A DNA stretch of 22,174 nt from JACQAI01 sp035507915 (GTDB lineage: Bacteria > Pseudomonadota > Alphaproteobacteria > Elsterales > Elsteraceae): NCBI GenBank assembly GCA_035507915.1, contig DATJNS010000021.1, positions 1 to 22,174 of the forward strand, given 5' to 3'. The position numbers and the translations under genes are program-made. Shown here piece after piece: positions 1-7,365 of the stretch (position 1 is the stretch's first letter; every line of letters starts with the position of its first letter). The notes below the pieces were generated by a model, which had not been told where the DNA came from, did no database searches, and saw nothing but the letters and a program-made list of their open reading frames with translations.

Positions 1-11
1 GATCGACCCGG

Positions 12-1340
12 TCACAGGATGAATTTCGACAGGTCGGTGTTCTTGGCCAGCGGCGCCACCTGGGCCTCGACGTAGGCGGCGTCGATCGTGATCTGGGTGC
101 CCGCCTTGTCGGGCGCCGTGAAGCTGATCTCCTCGAGCAGCCGCTCCAGAACGGTGTGAAGGCGGCGTGCGCCGATGTTCTCGACGCTGCTGTTGATCTC
201 GGCGGCCAGCGAGGCGAGCGCGTCGATGGCATCATCGGTGAAGTCGAGCGTCACCTGCTCGGTCGCGAGCAGCGCCTTGTACTGCTTGATCAAGCTCGAC
301 TCCGGCTCGGTCAAGATGCGCCGGAAGTCGTCGCGCGTGAGCGCCTTGAGCTCGACGCGGATCGGCAGCCGGCCCTGCAGCTCGGGCAGCAGATCGGACG
401 GCTTGGCGAGATGGAAGGCGCCCGACGCGATGAAGAGCACGTGGTCGGTCTTGACCGTGCCGTGCTTGGTCGCGACCGTCGTGCCCTCGATCAGCGGCAG
501 CAGATCGCGCTGCACGCCTTCGCGGCTGACGTCGGCGCCGCCGGCGAGCTGCTCGGAGCGCCGGCAGATCTTGTCGATCTCGTCGAGGAACACGATGCCG
601 TTCTGCTCGACCATGCGGATCGCCTCCTTCACGACGCGCTCCTGGTCGAGCAGCTTGTCGCTCTCCTCCGCCATCAGGAGCTCGTAGCTCTCGTCGACCC
701 GCATGCGGCGCGGCTTGGTGCGGCCGCCGCCGAACGCCTTGCCGAGCATGTCCTGGAGGTTGAGCATGCCCATCTGGGCGCCGGGCATGCCGGGGATCTC
801 GAAGGTCGGCAGCTGGAGGCCGCCCGATTCCTGCACCTCGATCTCGATCTCGCGGTCGGAGAGCGCGCCTTCGCGCAGCAGCTTGCGGAACTTCTGCCGG
901 GTCTCGGCGCTCGCCGAGTTGCCGACCAGCGCGTCGAGCACGCGCTCCTCGGCGGCGAGCTCGGCCTTGGCGGCGACCGATTTGCGGAGCCGCTCGCGCG
1001 TCATCGTGATGCCGACCTCGACCAGGTCGCGCACGATCTGATCGACGTCGCGCCCGACATAGCCGACCTCGGTGAACTTGGTCGCCTCGACCTTGAGGAA
1101 CGGAGCGTCCGCGAGGCGCGCCAATCTGCGCGCGATCTCGGTCTTGCCGACCCCGGTCGGCCCGATCATCAGGATGTTCTTGGGCAGCACCTCCTCGCGC
1201 ATCTCGTCGGTCAGCTGCAGGCGCCGCCAGCGGTTGCGCAGCGCGATCGCGACCGCGCGCTTGGCGTCGTTCTGGCCGACGATATAGCGATCGAGCTCGG
1301 AGACGATCTCGCGCGGGCTGAACGCGACCATCTCCTTCAT
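12..1340 (-). CDS. hslU: HslU, ATPase/unfoldase subunit of the HslUV (ClpYQ) protease
   Basis: This 442-residue AAA+ protein unfolds substrates with ATP and feeds them to the HslV peptidase in the cytoplasm. Visible motifs are Walker A GPTGVGKT (residues 60-67), the pore loop GYVG (93-96), Walker B in GIVFLDEID, and the conserved C-terminal tail DLSKFIL that docks into HslV. The length matches the usual 435-445 residues. The start is uncertain between the ATG at 1340 and an in-frame ATG at 1331. An AAGGAG sequence directly abuts the second ATG, too close to serve it, so I keep the first. The gene lies 50 bases downstream of hslV on the same strand, the normal co-transcribed arrangement. Identity is certain from the motifs; only the start is open. 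Confidence 0.97.
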   Translation of the reverse strand: MKEMVAFSPREIVSELDRYIVGQNDAKRAVAIALRNRWRRLQLTDEMREEVLPKNILMIGPTGVGKTEIARRLARLADAPFLKVEATKFTEVGYVGRDVDQIVRDLVEVGITMTRERLRKSVAAKAELAAEERVLDALVGNSASAETRQKFRKLLREGALSDREIEIEVQESGGLQLPTFEIPGMPGAQMGMLNLQDMLGKAFGGGRTKPRRMRVDESYELLMAEESDKLLDQERVVKEAIRMVEQNGIVFLDEIDKICRRSEQLAGGADVSREGVQRDLLPLIEGTTVATKHGTVKTDHVLFIASGAFHLAKPSDLLPELQGRLPIRVELKALTRDDFRRILTEPESSLIKQYKALLATEQVTLDFTDDAIDALASLAAEINSSVENIGARRLHTVLERLLEEISFTAPDKAGTQITIDAAYVEAQVAPLAKNTDLSKFIL

Positions 1341-1390
1341 GTCCGACGTCTGGCGTGATTGCTGATCCAATGCGCGCTCCGCGAGCCTAC

Positions 1391-1939
1391 TTACAGGCTT
1401 TCGACCGTGAGGGTTTCGTTGGTGTAGATGCAGATGCCGGCCGCGATGCGCATCGCCTTGCGCGCGATCGCCTCGGCGTCGAGCCCGTCGATGTCGGCGA
1501 GCGCGCGCGCCGCGGCGAGCGCGAAGCTGCCGCCCGAGCCGATGCCGATCAGCCCGTCCTCCGGCTCGAGCACGTCGCCGGTGCCGGACAGCAGCAGCGA
1601 AACCGAACGGTCGGCGACCGCCATCATGGCCTCGAGCCGGCGCAGATAGCGGTCGGTGCGCCAGTCCTTGGCGAGCTCGACGCAGGCGCGCGTCAACTGC
1701 TCGGGATATTGCTCGAGCTTGGCCTCGAGGCGCTCGAACAGCGTGAAGGCGTCGGCGGTCGCGCCGGCGAAACCGCCGATCACCGCGCCGCCGGCCAGCC
1801 GCCGCACCTTGCGGGCGTTCGACTTCATCACCGTGTTGCCGAACGACACCTGACCGTCGCCCGCGATCACCACCTGGTTGCCCTTGCGCACGCACAGCAC
1901 GGTGGTGCCGTGCCAGGCCAGATCCTTGCTGTCGCTCAT
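1391..1939 (-). CDS. hslV: HslV, peptidase subunit of the HslUV protease
   Basis: This 182-residue proteasome-beta-like threonine peptidase forms the proteolytic chamber capped by HslU. The protein begins with a short propeptide of about 11 residues before HGTTVLCVRKG. Thr12, directly after Gly11, should become the catalytic N-terminal nucleophile after processing. Also visible are the family signatures AGDGQVSFGNTVMKSNARKV, GGFAGATADAFTLFERLE, LAKDWRTDRYLRRLEAMM and IGSGGSFALAAARAL. The extended propeptide is the alphaproteobacterial form; enterobacterial HslV has Met-Thr-Thr. hslV is the promoter-proximal gene of the hslVU pair and is divergent from hisB across about 130 bases. Some relatives have other genes between hslV and hslU; here there are none. 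Confidence 0.97.
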   Translation of the reverse strand: MSDSKDLAWHGTTVLCVRKGNQVVIAGDGQVSFGNTVMKSNARKVRRLAGGAVIGGFAGATADAFTLFERLEAKLEQYPEQLTRACVELAKDWRTDRYLRRLEAMMAVADRSVSLLLSGTGDVLEPEDGLIGIGSGGSFALAAARALADIDGLDAEAIARKAMRIAAGICIYTNETLTVESL

Positions 1940-2071
1940 GCCGGACGATGTCTCCGAAGCGCCCCGGGAGCGGGCGGCGCAGGGCAGGATTTGGGGCCTG
2001 GCGCCCCGTCGTCAAGCCGACATCGAGCCGCCGGCTTCCCCGCCGGGGCCGATTCCGCTACAAACTCGGCC
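1940..2071. promoter_or_regulatory. Divergent intergenic region between hslV and hisB
   Basis: These 132 bases separate the two divergent starts and must hold the promoters for hslVU on the minus strand and the his operon on the plus strand. I find no convincing -35/-10 pair. No heat-shock sigma consensus is evident for hslV. Upstream of hslV the minus strand reads CGGAG about 12 bases before ATG, a weak and distant ribosome-binding site. Confidence 0.4.
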
Positions 2072-2671
2072 GTGGGCAAGCTCAAGCGCGCGGCCGAAAT
2101 TCGCCGGAAAACCAAGGAAACCGAGATCGAGGTGACGCTCGATCTCGACGGCACCGGCGTTTACGACGTCAAGACCGGCATCGGGTTCCTCGACCACATG
2201 CTCGAGCAGCTGGCGCGCCACAGCCTGATCGACCTCAAGCTGCGCGCCAAGGGCGACCTCCACATCGACTTCCACCACACCACCGAGGACACCGGGATCG
2301 CGATCGGCACCGCGGTCAGCCAGGCGCTCGGCGAGCGGCGCGGCATCGTGCGCTACGGCTCGGCCATGATCCCGATGGACGAGACCCTGACCCGGGTGGC
2401 GCTCGACGTGTCCAACCGGCCCTATCTGATCTGGAAGGTGGCGTTCTCGAAGCCCAAGCTGGGCGAGATGGACACCGAGCTGTTCAAGGAGTGGTTCCAG
2501 GCGTTCGCGCAGATGGCCGGCGTCACGCTGCACGTCGAGAACCTGTACGGCGAGAACAACCACCATATCGTCGAATCGTGCTTCAAGGGGCTGGCGCGCG
2601 CGCTCCGCGAGGCGATCGCGATCGACCCGCGCAGCGCCGCCGCCGTGCCGTCGACCAAGGGCACGCTCTGA
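2072..2671 (+). CDS. hisB: Imidazoleglycerol-phosphate dehydratase HisB
   Basis: This 199-residue monofunctional enzyme dehydrates imidazole glycerol phosphate to imidazole acetol phosphate in histidine synthesis. Both signature metal-binding motifs are present: HHTTED (68-73) and HHIVES (164-169), together with GIGFLDHMLEQ (36-46). The length is normal for the single-domain form, with no phosphatase domain. I chose the GTG at 2072 because the homologous region begins within a few residues (RKTKETEI) and the upstream frame runs into sequence overlapping hslV. No strong ribosome-binding site is visible. It opens the his cluster and is followed by hisH after 5 bases. Confidence 0.95.
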   Translation: MGKLKRAAEIRRKTKETEIEVTLDLDGTGVYDVKTGIGFLDHMLEQLARHSLIDLKLRAKGDLHIDFHHTTEDTGIAIGTAVSQALGERRGIVRYGSAMIPMDETLTRVALDVSNRPYLIWKVAFSKPKLGEMDTELFKEWFQAFAQMAGVTLHVENLYGENNHHIVESCFKGLARALREAIAIDPRSAAAVPSTKGTL

Positions 2672-2676
2672 CGCCA

Positions 2677-3321
2677 ATGACGATCGCGGTGGTCGATTAC
2701 GGGTCCGGCAATCTGACGTCGGCGGCCAAGGCGGTCGAACGCGCGGCGCGCGAGATCGGCCTCGACACCGCAGTCGCGATCACGTCGGATCCGGACGTCG
2801 TCGCACGGGCGGAGCGCATCGTGCTGCCCGGCCAGGGCGATTTCTCCGAATGCCGCCGCGGCCTGGCCGCGGTGCCGGGCCTCGAGCCCGCGCTGACGCG
2901 CGCCGTCATCGAGGAGCGCCGGCCGTTCCTCGGCATCTGCGTCGGCATGCAGCTGCTGGCGCGCGAGGGCCACGAGCACGGCACGCACGCCGGCCTCGGC
3001 TGGATCGACGGCACGGTCGAGCCGCTCGACCCCGGTCCGGCGCACCTCAAGATCCCGCACATGGGCTGGAACGACCTGATCCTCGATCGTCCCGAGCACC
3101 CGGTTCTGGCGGGCTTGCGCACCGGCGACCATGTCTATTTCGTGCACAGCTATGCCTTCGTGCCGGCGACGCGGGATACGTCGTTGGCGCACGCCGATTA
3201 CGGCGGCCCCGTGACCGCGATGATCGCGCGCGCCAACATGGTCGGCACCCAGTTTCACCCCGAGAAGAGTCAGGCCGTCGGCCTGCGCCTGATCGCCAAC
3301 TTCCTGGCATGGCGTCCCTGA
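2677..3321 (+). CDS. hisH: Imidazole glycerol phosphate synthase, glutaminase subunit HisH
   Basis: This 214-residue class I glutamine amidotransferase hydrolyses glutamine and channels ammonia to HisF. The triad is complete: nucleophile Cys88 in GICVGMQ, His194 and Glu196 in FHPEKSQ. The opening VDYGSGNL and the oxyanion region LPGQGDF are typical. The family usually has LPGVGAF, so Gln and Asp at the variable positions are mild variants. The ATG lies 5 bases after the hisB stop, implying translational coupling. Its partner hisF is three genes downstream in the same operon. Confidence 0.96.
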   Translation: MTIAVVDYGSGNLTSAAKAVERAAREIGLDTAVAITSDPDVVARAERIVLPGQGDFSECRRGLAAVPGLEPALTRAVIEERRPFLGICVGMQLLAREGHEHGTHAGLGWIDGTVEPLDPGPAHLKIPHMGWNDLILDRPEHPVLAGLRTGDHVYFVHSYAFVPATRDTSLAHADYGGPVTAMIARANMVGTQFHPEKSQAVGLRLIANFLAWRP

Positions 3322-3334
3322 GACAGAAACCGCG

Positions 3335-3883
3335 ATGGAAACCGTCACCACGCCCCCGCCGCCCGCCGCGCCCCGCATCGCGATCGAGCGGCTGACCGCA
3401 TTCGAAGGCTCGGACATCAACGACATCTGCGACGCCGCGGAGGCCGCGGTCGTCGACGGCGGCGGCTTCGGCTGGCTCAAGGCGCCGCCGCGCCACGTGT
3501 TCGAGAACTATTGGCGCGGCGTCCTGCTGGTGCCCGAGCGCCAGCTCTTCGTCGGCCGGCTCGACGGCGTGATCGGCGGCGCGGCGCAGCTCGTCCGGCC
3601 GGCGCGCAACAACGAGGCGCAGGCCCACGCCGCGACCTTGACGGGCCATTTCGTCGCGCCGTGGGCGCGCGGCCACGGGCTCGCGCGCGGCCTGACCGCG
3701 ACGGTCGAGGAGGCGGCGCGGGCGGCCGGCTTCCGCGTGCTCAATCTCGACGTGCGCGAGAGCCAGACGCCGGCGATCGCGATGTACGAGGCGCGCGGCT
3801 TCGTACGCTGGGGCACGCATCCGCGCTACGCCCTCGTCGACGGCGCCTATGTCGCCGGCCACTTCTACACCAAGGAGCTGTGA
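3335..3883 (+). CDS. GNAT-family N-acetyltransferase in the his operon
   Basis: This 182-residue protein has the GNAT fold and should transfer an acetyl group from acetyl-CoA to an amine; the acceptor is unknown. The acetyl-CoA pyrophosphate loop is visible as ARGHGLARGL (about 111-120) after the beta-4 strand GHFVAPW. It is followed by LNLDVRESQTPAIAMYEARGF, the C-terminal half of the fold with its conserved Tyr and GF. A proline-rich, probably disordered, stretch of about 13 residues opens the protein. The gene starts 13 bases after hisH and ends 30 bases before hisA, so it is co-transcribed. Acetyltransferases are recurrent neighbours of his/hsl genes in alphaproteobacteria, but no histidine-pathway step needs one, so the link may be positional only. 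Confidence 0.88.
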   Translation: METVTTPPPPAAPRIAIERLTAFEGSDINDICDAAEAAVVDGGGFGWLKAPPRHVFENYWRGVLLVPERQLFVGRLDGVIGGAAQLVRPARNNEAQAHAATLTGHFVAPWARGHGLARGLTATVEEAARAAGFRVLNLDVRESQTPAIAMYEARGFVRWGTHPRYALVDGAYVAGHFYTKEL

Positions 3884-3913
3884 GGCGGTGCGCGCGAACC
3901 GCGGCAGCTCGCG

Positions 3914-4639
3914 ATGATCCTCTACCCCGCCATCGACCTGAAGGGCGGGCAGTGCGTGCGCCTGCTGCGCGGCGAGATGGCGCAGGCGACCGTGTTCAAC
4001 GAAGATCCGGCGGCCCAGGCGCGCGCCTTCGCGGCCAAGGGCTGCGAATGGCTGCACGTCGTCGATCTCGACGGCGCGACCGCCGGCAAGCCGGTCAACG
4101 GGCCCGCGATCGCGTCCATCCTGCAAGCCGTCACCATTCCGGTGCAGCTCGGCGGCGGGCTGCGCGATCTCGAGACGATCGACGCCTGCCTCGACTCCGG
4201 CGTGCGCCGCGCGATCCTGGGCACCGCGGCGCTGCGCAATCCCGAGCTGGTGCGCGAGGCGTGCCGGCGTCACCCCAAGCGCATCGCGGTCGGCATCGAC
4301 GCGCGCGACGGCTTCGTCGCGATCGACGGCTGGACGACGACGTCGGCGGTGCGCGCGATCGAGCTCGGCCTGCGCCTCGAGGACGCCGGCGTGGCGGCGA
4401 TCGTCTACACCGACATCAACCGCGACGGCGCGATGACGGGCATCAACATCGAGGCGACGGTCGAGCTCGCCTGGGCGCTGACCACGCCGGTGATCGCGTC
4501 GGGCGGCGTCGCCTCGCTCGAGGATCTGCGCGCGCTGCGCGACGAGACGGCCGCCGGCATCGAGGGCGTGATCTGCGGGCGCGCGCTCTACGACGGCCGG
4601 ATCGACGCCGCCGCCGCCGTCAAGCTGCTGAAGAGCTGA
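3914..4639 (+). CDS. hisA: ProFAR isomerase HisA
   Basis: HisA (241 residues) is a (beta/alpha)8 barrel that performs the Amadori rearrangement of ProFAR to PRFAR. The catalytic aspartates are visible: Asp8 in PAIDLKGGQ and Asp129 in VGIDARDG. Phosphate-binding segments QLGGGLRDLETI and IASGGVASLEDL and the loop YTDINRDGAMTG are conserved. Length is as expected. The ATG at 3914 gives the standard MILYPAIDLK opening. It sits 30 bases after the acetyltransferase and 11 bases before hisF, the next enzyme in the pathway. Confidence 0.97.
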   Translation: MILYPAIDLKGGQCVRLLRGEMAQATVFNEDPAAQARAFAAKGCEWLHVVDLDGATAGKPVNGPAIASILQAVTIPVQLGGGLRDLETIDACLDSGVRRAILGTAALRNPELVREACRRHPKRIAVGIDARDGFVAIDGWTTTSAVRAIELGLRLEDAGVAAIVYTDINRDGAMTGINIEATVELAWALTTPVIASGGVASLEDLRALRDETAAGIEGVICGRALYDGRIDAAAAVKLLKS

Positions 4640-4650
4640 GCGCCCGCGCG

Positions 4651-5415
<765 letters not shown>

Positions 5416-5437
5416 GGCTAATGACCCCCCATCCCCA

Positions 5438-5460
5438 CCTTCCCCCTCGAGGGGGGAAGG
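5438..5460. repeat. GC-rich palindrome 1 between hisF and hisE
   Basis: A near-perfect palindrome centred on TCGA: CCTTCCCCC at 5438-5446 faces GGGGGGAAGG at 5451-5460, with one extra G. It lies 22 bases after the hisF stop. It has no T-tract, so it is not a classic intrinsic terminator. It shares the CCCCCTCGAGGGGG core with the second palindrome, suggesting both are parts of one dispersed REP-like element. Confidence 0.75.
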
Positions 5461-5487
5461 AGTCATATCTAGCGAGCCGCACCGCTT

Positions 5488-5530
5488 CACCCCCCTCCCC
5501 CCTCGAGGGGGAGGGTTGGGGAGGGGGGTG
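5488..5530. repeat. GC-rich nested palindrome 2 directly upstream of hisE
   Basis: The outer arms CACCCCCCTCCCC (5488-5500) and GGGGAGGGGGGTG (5518-5530) are exact 13-base complements. Between them lies a second CCCTCGAGGGG core, so alternative stems can form. The hairpin ends 17 bases before the hisE ATG and touches the possible GTG start at 5530. Its base composition (C-runs and G-runs) differs from the flanking coding DNA. It may be a dispersed REP-like element or affect hisE expression. Confidence 0.75.
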
Positions 5531-5547
5531 TGCCTGTGAGGAACGAA

Positions 5548-5889
5548 ATGACGATCGCTGAGACGAGCGAGGTGCTGGAGCGGCTCCATGGCGTGATCGC
5601 CGCGCGCAAGGGGGCGGATCCGGCGGAATCCTACACCGCCAAGCTGTTCGACCGCGGCACGCCCAAGATCGCCCAGAAGCTCGGCGAGGAGGCCGTCGAG
5701 CTCGTCATCGAGGCGGTGCGCGGCGACCGCGCGCGCATCGTCGGCGAGAGCGCCGACCTGCTCTACCATCTCCTGGTGCTGTGGGCCGACGCCGGCGTGG
5801 CGCCGGCCGAGGTATGGGCCGAGCTGGCGCGGCGCGAGGGCACCTCCGGGCATCGCCGCCACGACCGCCCCCACGATCAAGGAGCGTGA
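5548..5889 (+). CDS. hisE: Phosphoribosyl-ATP pyrophosphatase HisE (altered C-terminus)
   Basis: This protein of about 113 residues hydrolyses PR-ATP to PR-AMP, the second step of histidine synthesis. The MazG-like all-alpha fold is shown by the metal-binding helices QKLGEEAVELVIEA and GESADLLYHLLVLWAD, and by SYTAKLFDRGTPKIAQK. I chose the ATG at 5548 because GAGG lies 6 bases upstream; a GTG at 5530 would overlap the repeat. HisE is separate from HisI here. The tail is odd: REGTSG is normally followed by I-A/E-x-K, but here reads GHRRHDRPHDQGA. Deleting one G near 5849 would restore SGIAATTAP. The stop lies one base before the next gene. Confidence 0.92.
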   Translation: MTIAETSEVLERLHGVIAARKGADPAESYTAKLFDRGTPKIAQKLGEEAVELVIEAVRGDRARIVGESADLLYHLLVLWADAGVAPAEVWAELARREGTSGHRRHDRPHDQGA

Positions 5890-5890
5890 G

Positions 5891-6256
5891 ATGGCCTACG
5901 ATCCCAACAACGTGTTCGCCAAGATCGTGCGCGGCGAGATCCCGTGCAAGAAGGTCTACGAGGACGCGCACGTGCTGGCGTTCCATGACATCAATCCGCA
6001 GGCCCCGGTCCACGTGCTCGTGATTCCCAAGGGCGCGTACGTGTCGAGCGACGATTTTGGCGCCAACGCGTCGGACGCCGAGCTCGCCGCGTTCATGCGC
6101 GCGATCTCGACGGTGGCGCGCCAGCTCGGCGTCGACGCGGGCGGCTATCGCATGCTGGCCAATCACGGCGTCGACGCCAACCAGGAGGTGCCGCATTTCC
6201 ACGTGCACATCTTTGGTGGCCGCCCGCTCGGCCGCATGATCGGCCGCGCAGGCTGA
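5891..6256 (+). CDS. HIT-family (Hint/HinT-type) nucleotide hydrolase
   Basis: This 121-residue histidine-triad protein probably hydrolyses purine nucleoside phosphoramidates or similar AMP conjugates in the cytoplasm. The triad HFHVH (102-106) followed by IFGG defines the family. The N-terminal FAKIVRGEIPCKKVYED and INPQAPVHVLVIPK segments are typical of the HinT branch. The ribosome-binding site GGAG (5880-5883) lies inside the end of hisE, 7 bases before ATG, and the hisE TGA ends one base before this start. The two genes are therefore tightly coupled. Placement after hisE is common in proteobacteria, though the shared role is unknown. Confidence 0.94.
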   Translation: MAYDPNNVFAKIVRGEIPCKKVYEDAHVLAFHDINPQAPVHVLVIPKGAYVSSDDFGANASDAELAAFMRAISTVARQLGVDAGGYRMLANHGVDANQEVPHFHVHIFGGRPLGRMIGRAG

Positions 6257-6266
6257 TCGCGGCCGG

Positions 6267-7289
6267 ATGGCGACCGTCGAGGCGATCTTTTCGGACGGCG
6301 AGCGCTTCACGTTCGACGCGCGCGCCGACGAGACGGTGCTGGCGGCGGCGCGGCGCCACGGCCTAGCGCTGGCGTCCGATTGCGAGACCGGCGAGTGCCA
6401 GACCTGCGTCGGCACGATCAAGAGCGGCGCGATCGACTACGAGGACGGCGTCGACATCTCACTGAGCGACGCCGACGTCGCTGCCGGCCTGGCGCTGTGC
6501 TGCGTCGCCACGCCGCGCGACAACCTCGTGATCGAGCTGCCCTACACCCGCGCCTCGCTGCTGCCGGTCCGCACCGCGTACCTGTCCGTCACCGCGGTCG
6601 AGCCGTTGTGCAAGAGCGCGGTGGCGCTGCGCGGCAAGCTGATGCGCAACGCCAAGCTCGACTTCTATGCCGGGCAATACGTCAACCTGACGGTGCCGGG
6701 CACGACGCACCAGCGCGCCTACTCGATGGCCAATCCGCCCGAGGAGCCCGACGCGCTCGAGTTCCTGGTGCGGCTGATCGACGGCGGCGCGATGTCGGAG
6801 TTCCTGCGCGCCGCCCTGCAATCGGGGCCGGCGCCCGGCACCGTCTTCGCGCTCAAGGGGCCCTACGGCGTGTTCTACCGGCGCGAGCGCGAGGCGCCGA
6901 TGCTGATGATCGCCGGCGGCACCGGCCTCGCGCCGATGCTCGCGATGCTGCGCCAGCTCGTCCAGCGCGGCGCCTCGCGCCGGCGCATCACGTTGTGCTT
7001 CGGCGTGACGGCGGCGGACGACCTGTTCGGCCTCGACGTGCTGGATCGCCTGGCCGAGACCTTGCCCGGCCTCGAGCGCCGCGTCGCGATCATGCGACCC
7101 GACGCGTCCTGGAGCGGCACGCGCGGCGTCGCGACCGACCTGCTGACGCCCGCCGATCTGGAGGGCGCGCCCGACGCCTATCTGTGCGGGCCGCCGCCGA
7201 TGATCGCGGCGGCGCGGGCGTGGCTCGCCGCGCACGGCCAGCCGCCCGCGCGCATCTTCGCCGAGGAGTTCACGCCGACCGGCACCTGA
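6267..7289 (+). CDS. BenC-like ferredoxin-NAD(P)H reductase ([2Fe-2S]/FAD)
   Basis: This 340-residue electron-transfer flavoprotein has an N-terminal plant-type ferredoxin domain and a C-terminal FNR domain. The [2Fe-2S] ligands are Cys39, Cys44, Cys47 and Cys79 in the C-x4-C-x2-C pattern. FAD contacts are RAYSMAN and the GPYGVFYRR region, NAD(P)H contacts are GGTGLAPMLAMLR and CGPPPMI, and the end is AEEFTP. Length and order match reductases of ring-hydroxylating oxygenases such as benzoate dioxygenase (BenC type). The gene follows the HIT gene by 10 bases, so it may ride on the his operon transcript. No oxygenase is adjacent; the nearest is the alpha/beta pair at the end of the window. Its real partner is not shown by the sequence. 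Confidence 0.88.
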   Translation: MATVEAIFSDGERFTFDARADETVLAAARRHGLALASDCETGECQTCVGTIKSGAIDYEDGVDISLSDADVAAGLALCCVATPRDNLVIELPYTRASLLPVRTAYLSVTAVEPLCKSAVALRGKLMRNAKLDFYAGQYVNLTVPGTTHQRAYSMANPPEEPDALEFLVRLIDGGAMSEFLRAALQSGPAPGTVFALKGPYGVFYRREREAPMLMIAGGTGLAPMLAMLRQLVQRGASRRRITLCFGVTAADDLFGLDVLDRLAETLPGLERRVAIMRPDASWSGTRGVATDLLTPADLEGAPDAYLCGPPPMIAAARAWLAAHGQPPARIFAEEFTPTGT

Positions 7290-7365
7290 GCGCTGCCGCG
7301 GGGCCGCCTTGCACGGCCGTGACCTCTGTCCCATGCTCGGGCAACCCAGCGCAGCGAGGCCCGCG

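Noticed and set aside
12..2015. A longer 667-residue HslU with an N-terminal extension
   Set aside because: The extension is the out-of-frame shadow of hslV; HslU homology begins at the ATG near 1340.
5530..5550. GTG start for hisE at 5530
   Set aside because: It lies at the edge of the palindrome and lacks a ribosome-binding site; the ATG at 5548 has GAGG at good spacing.
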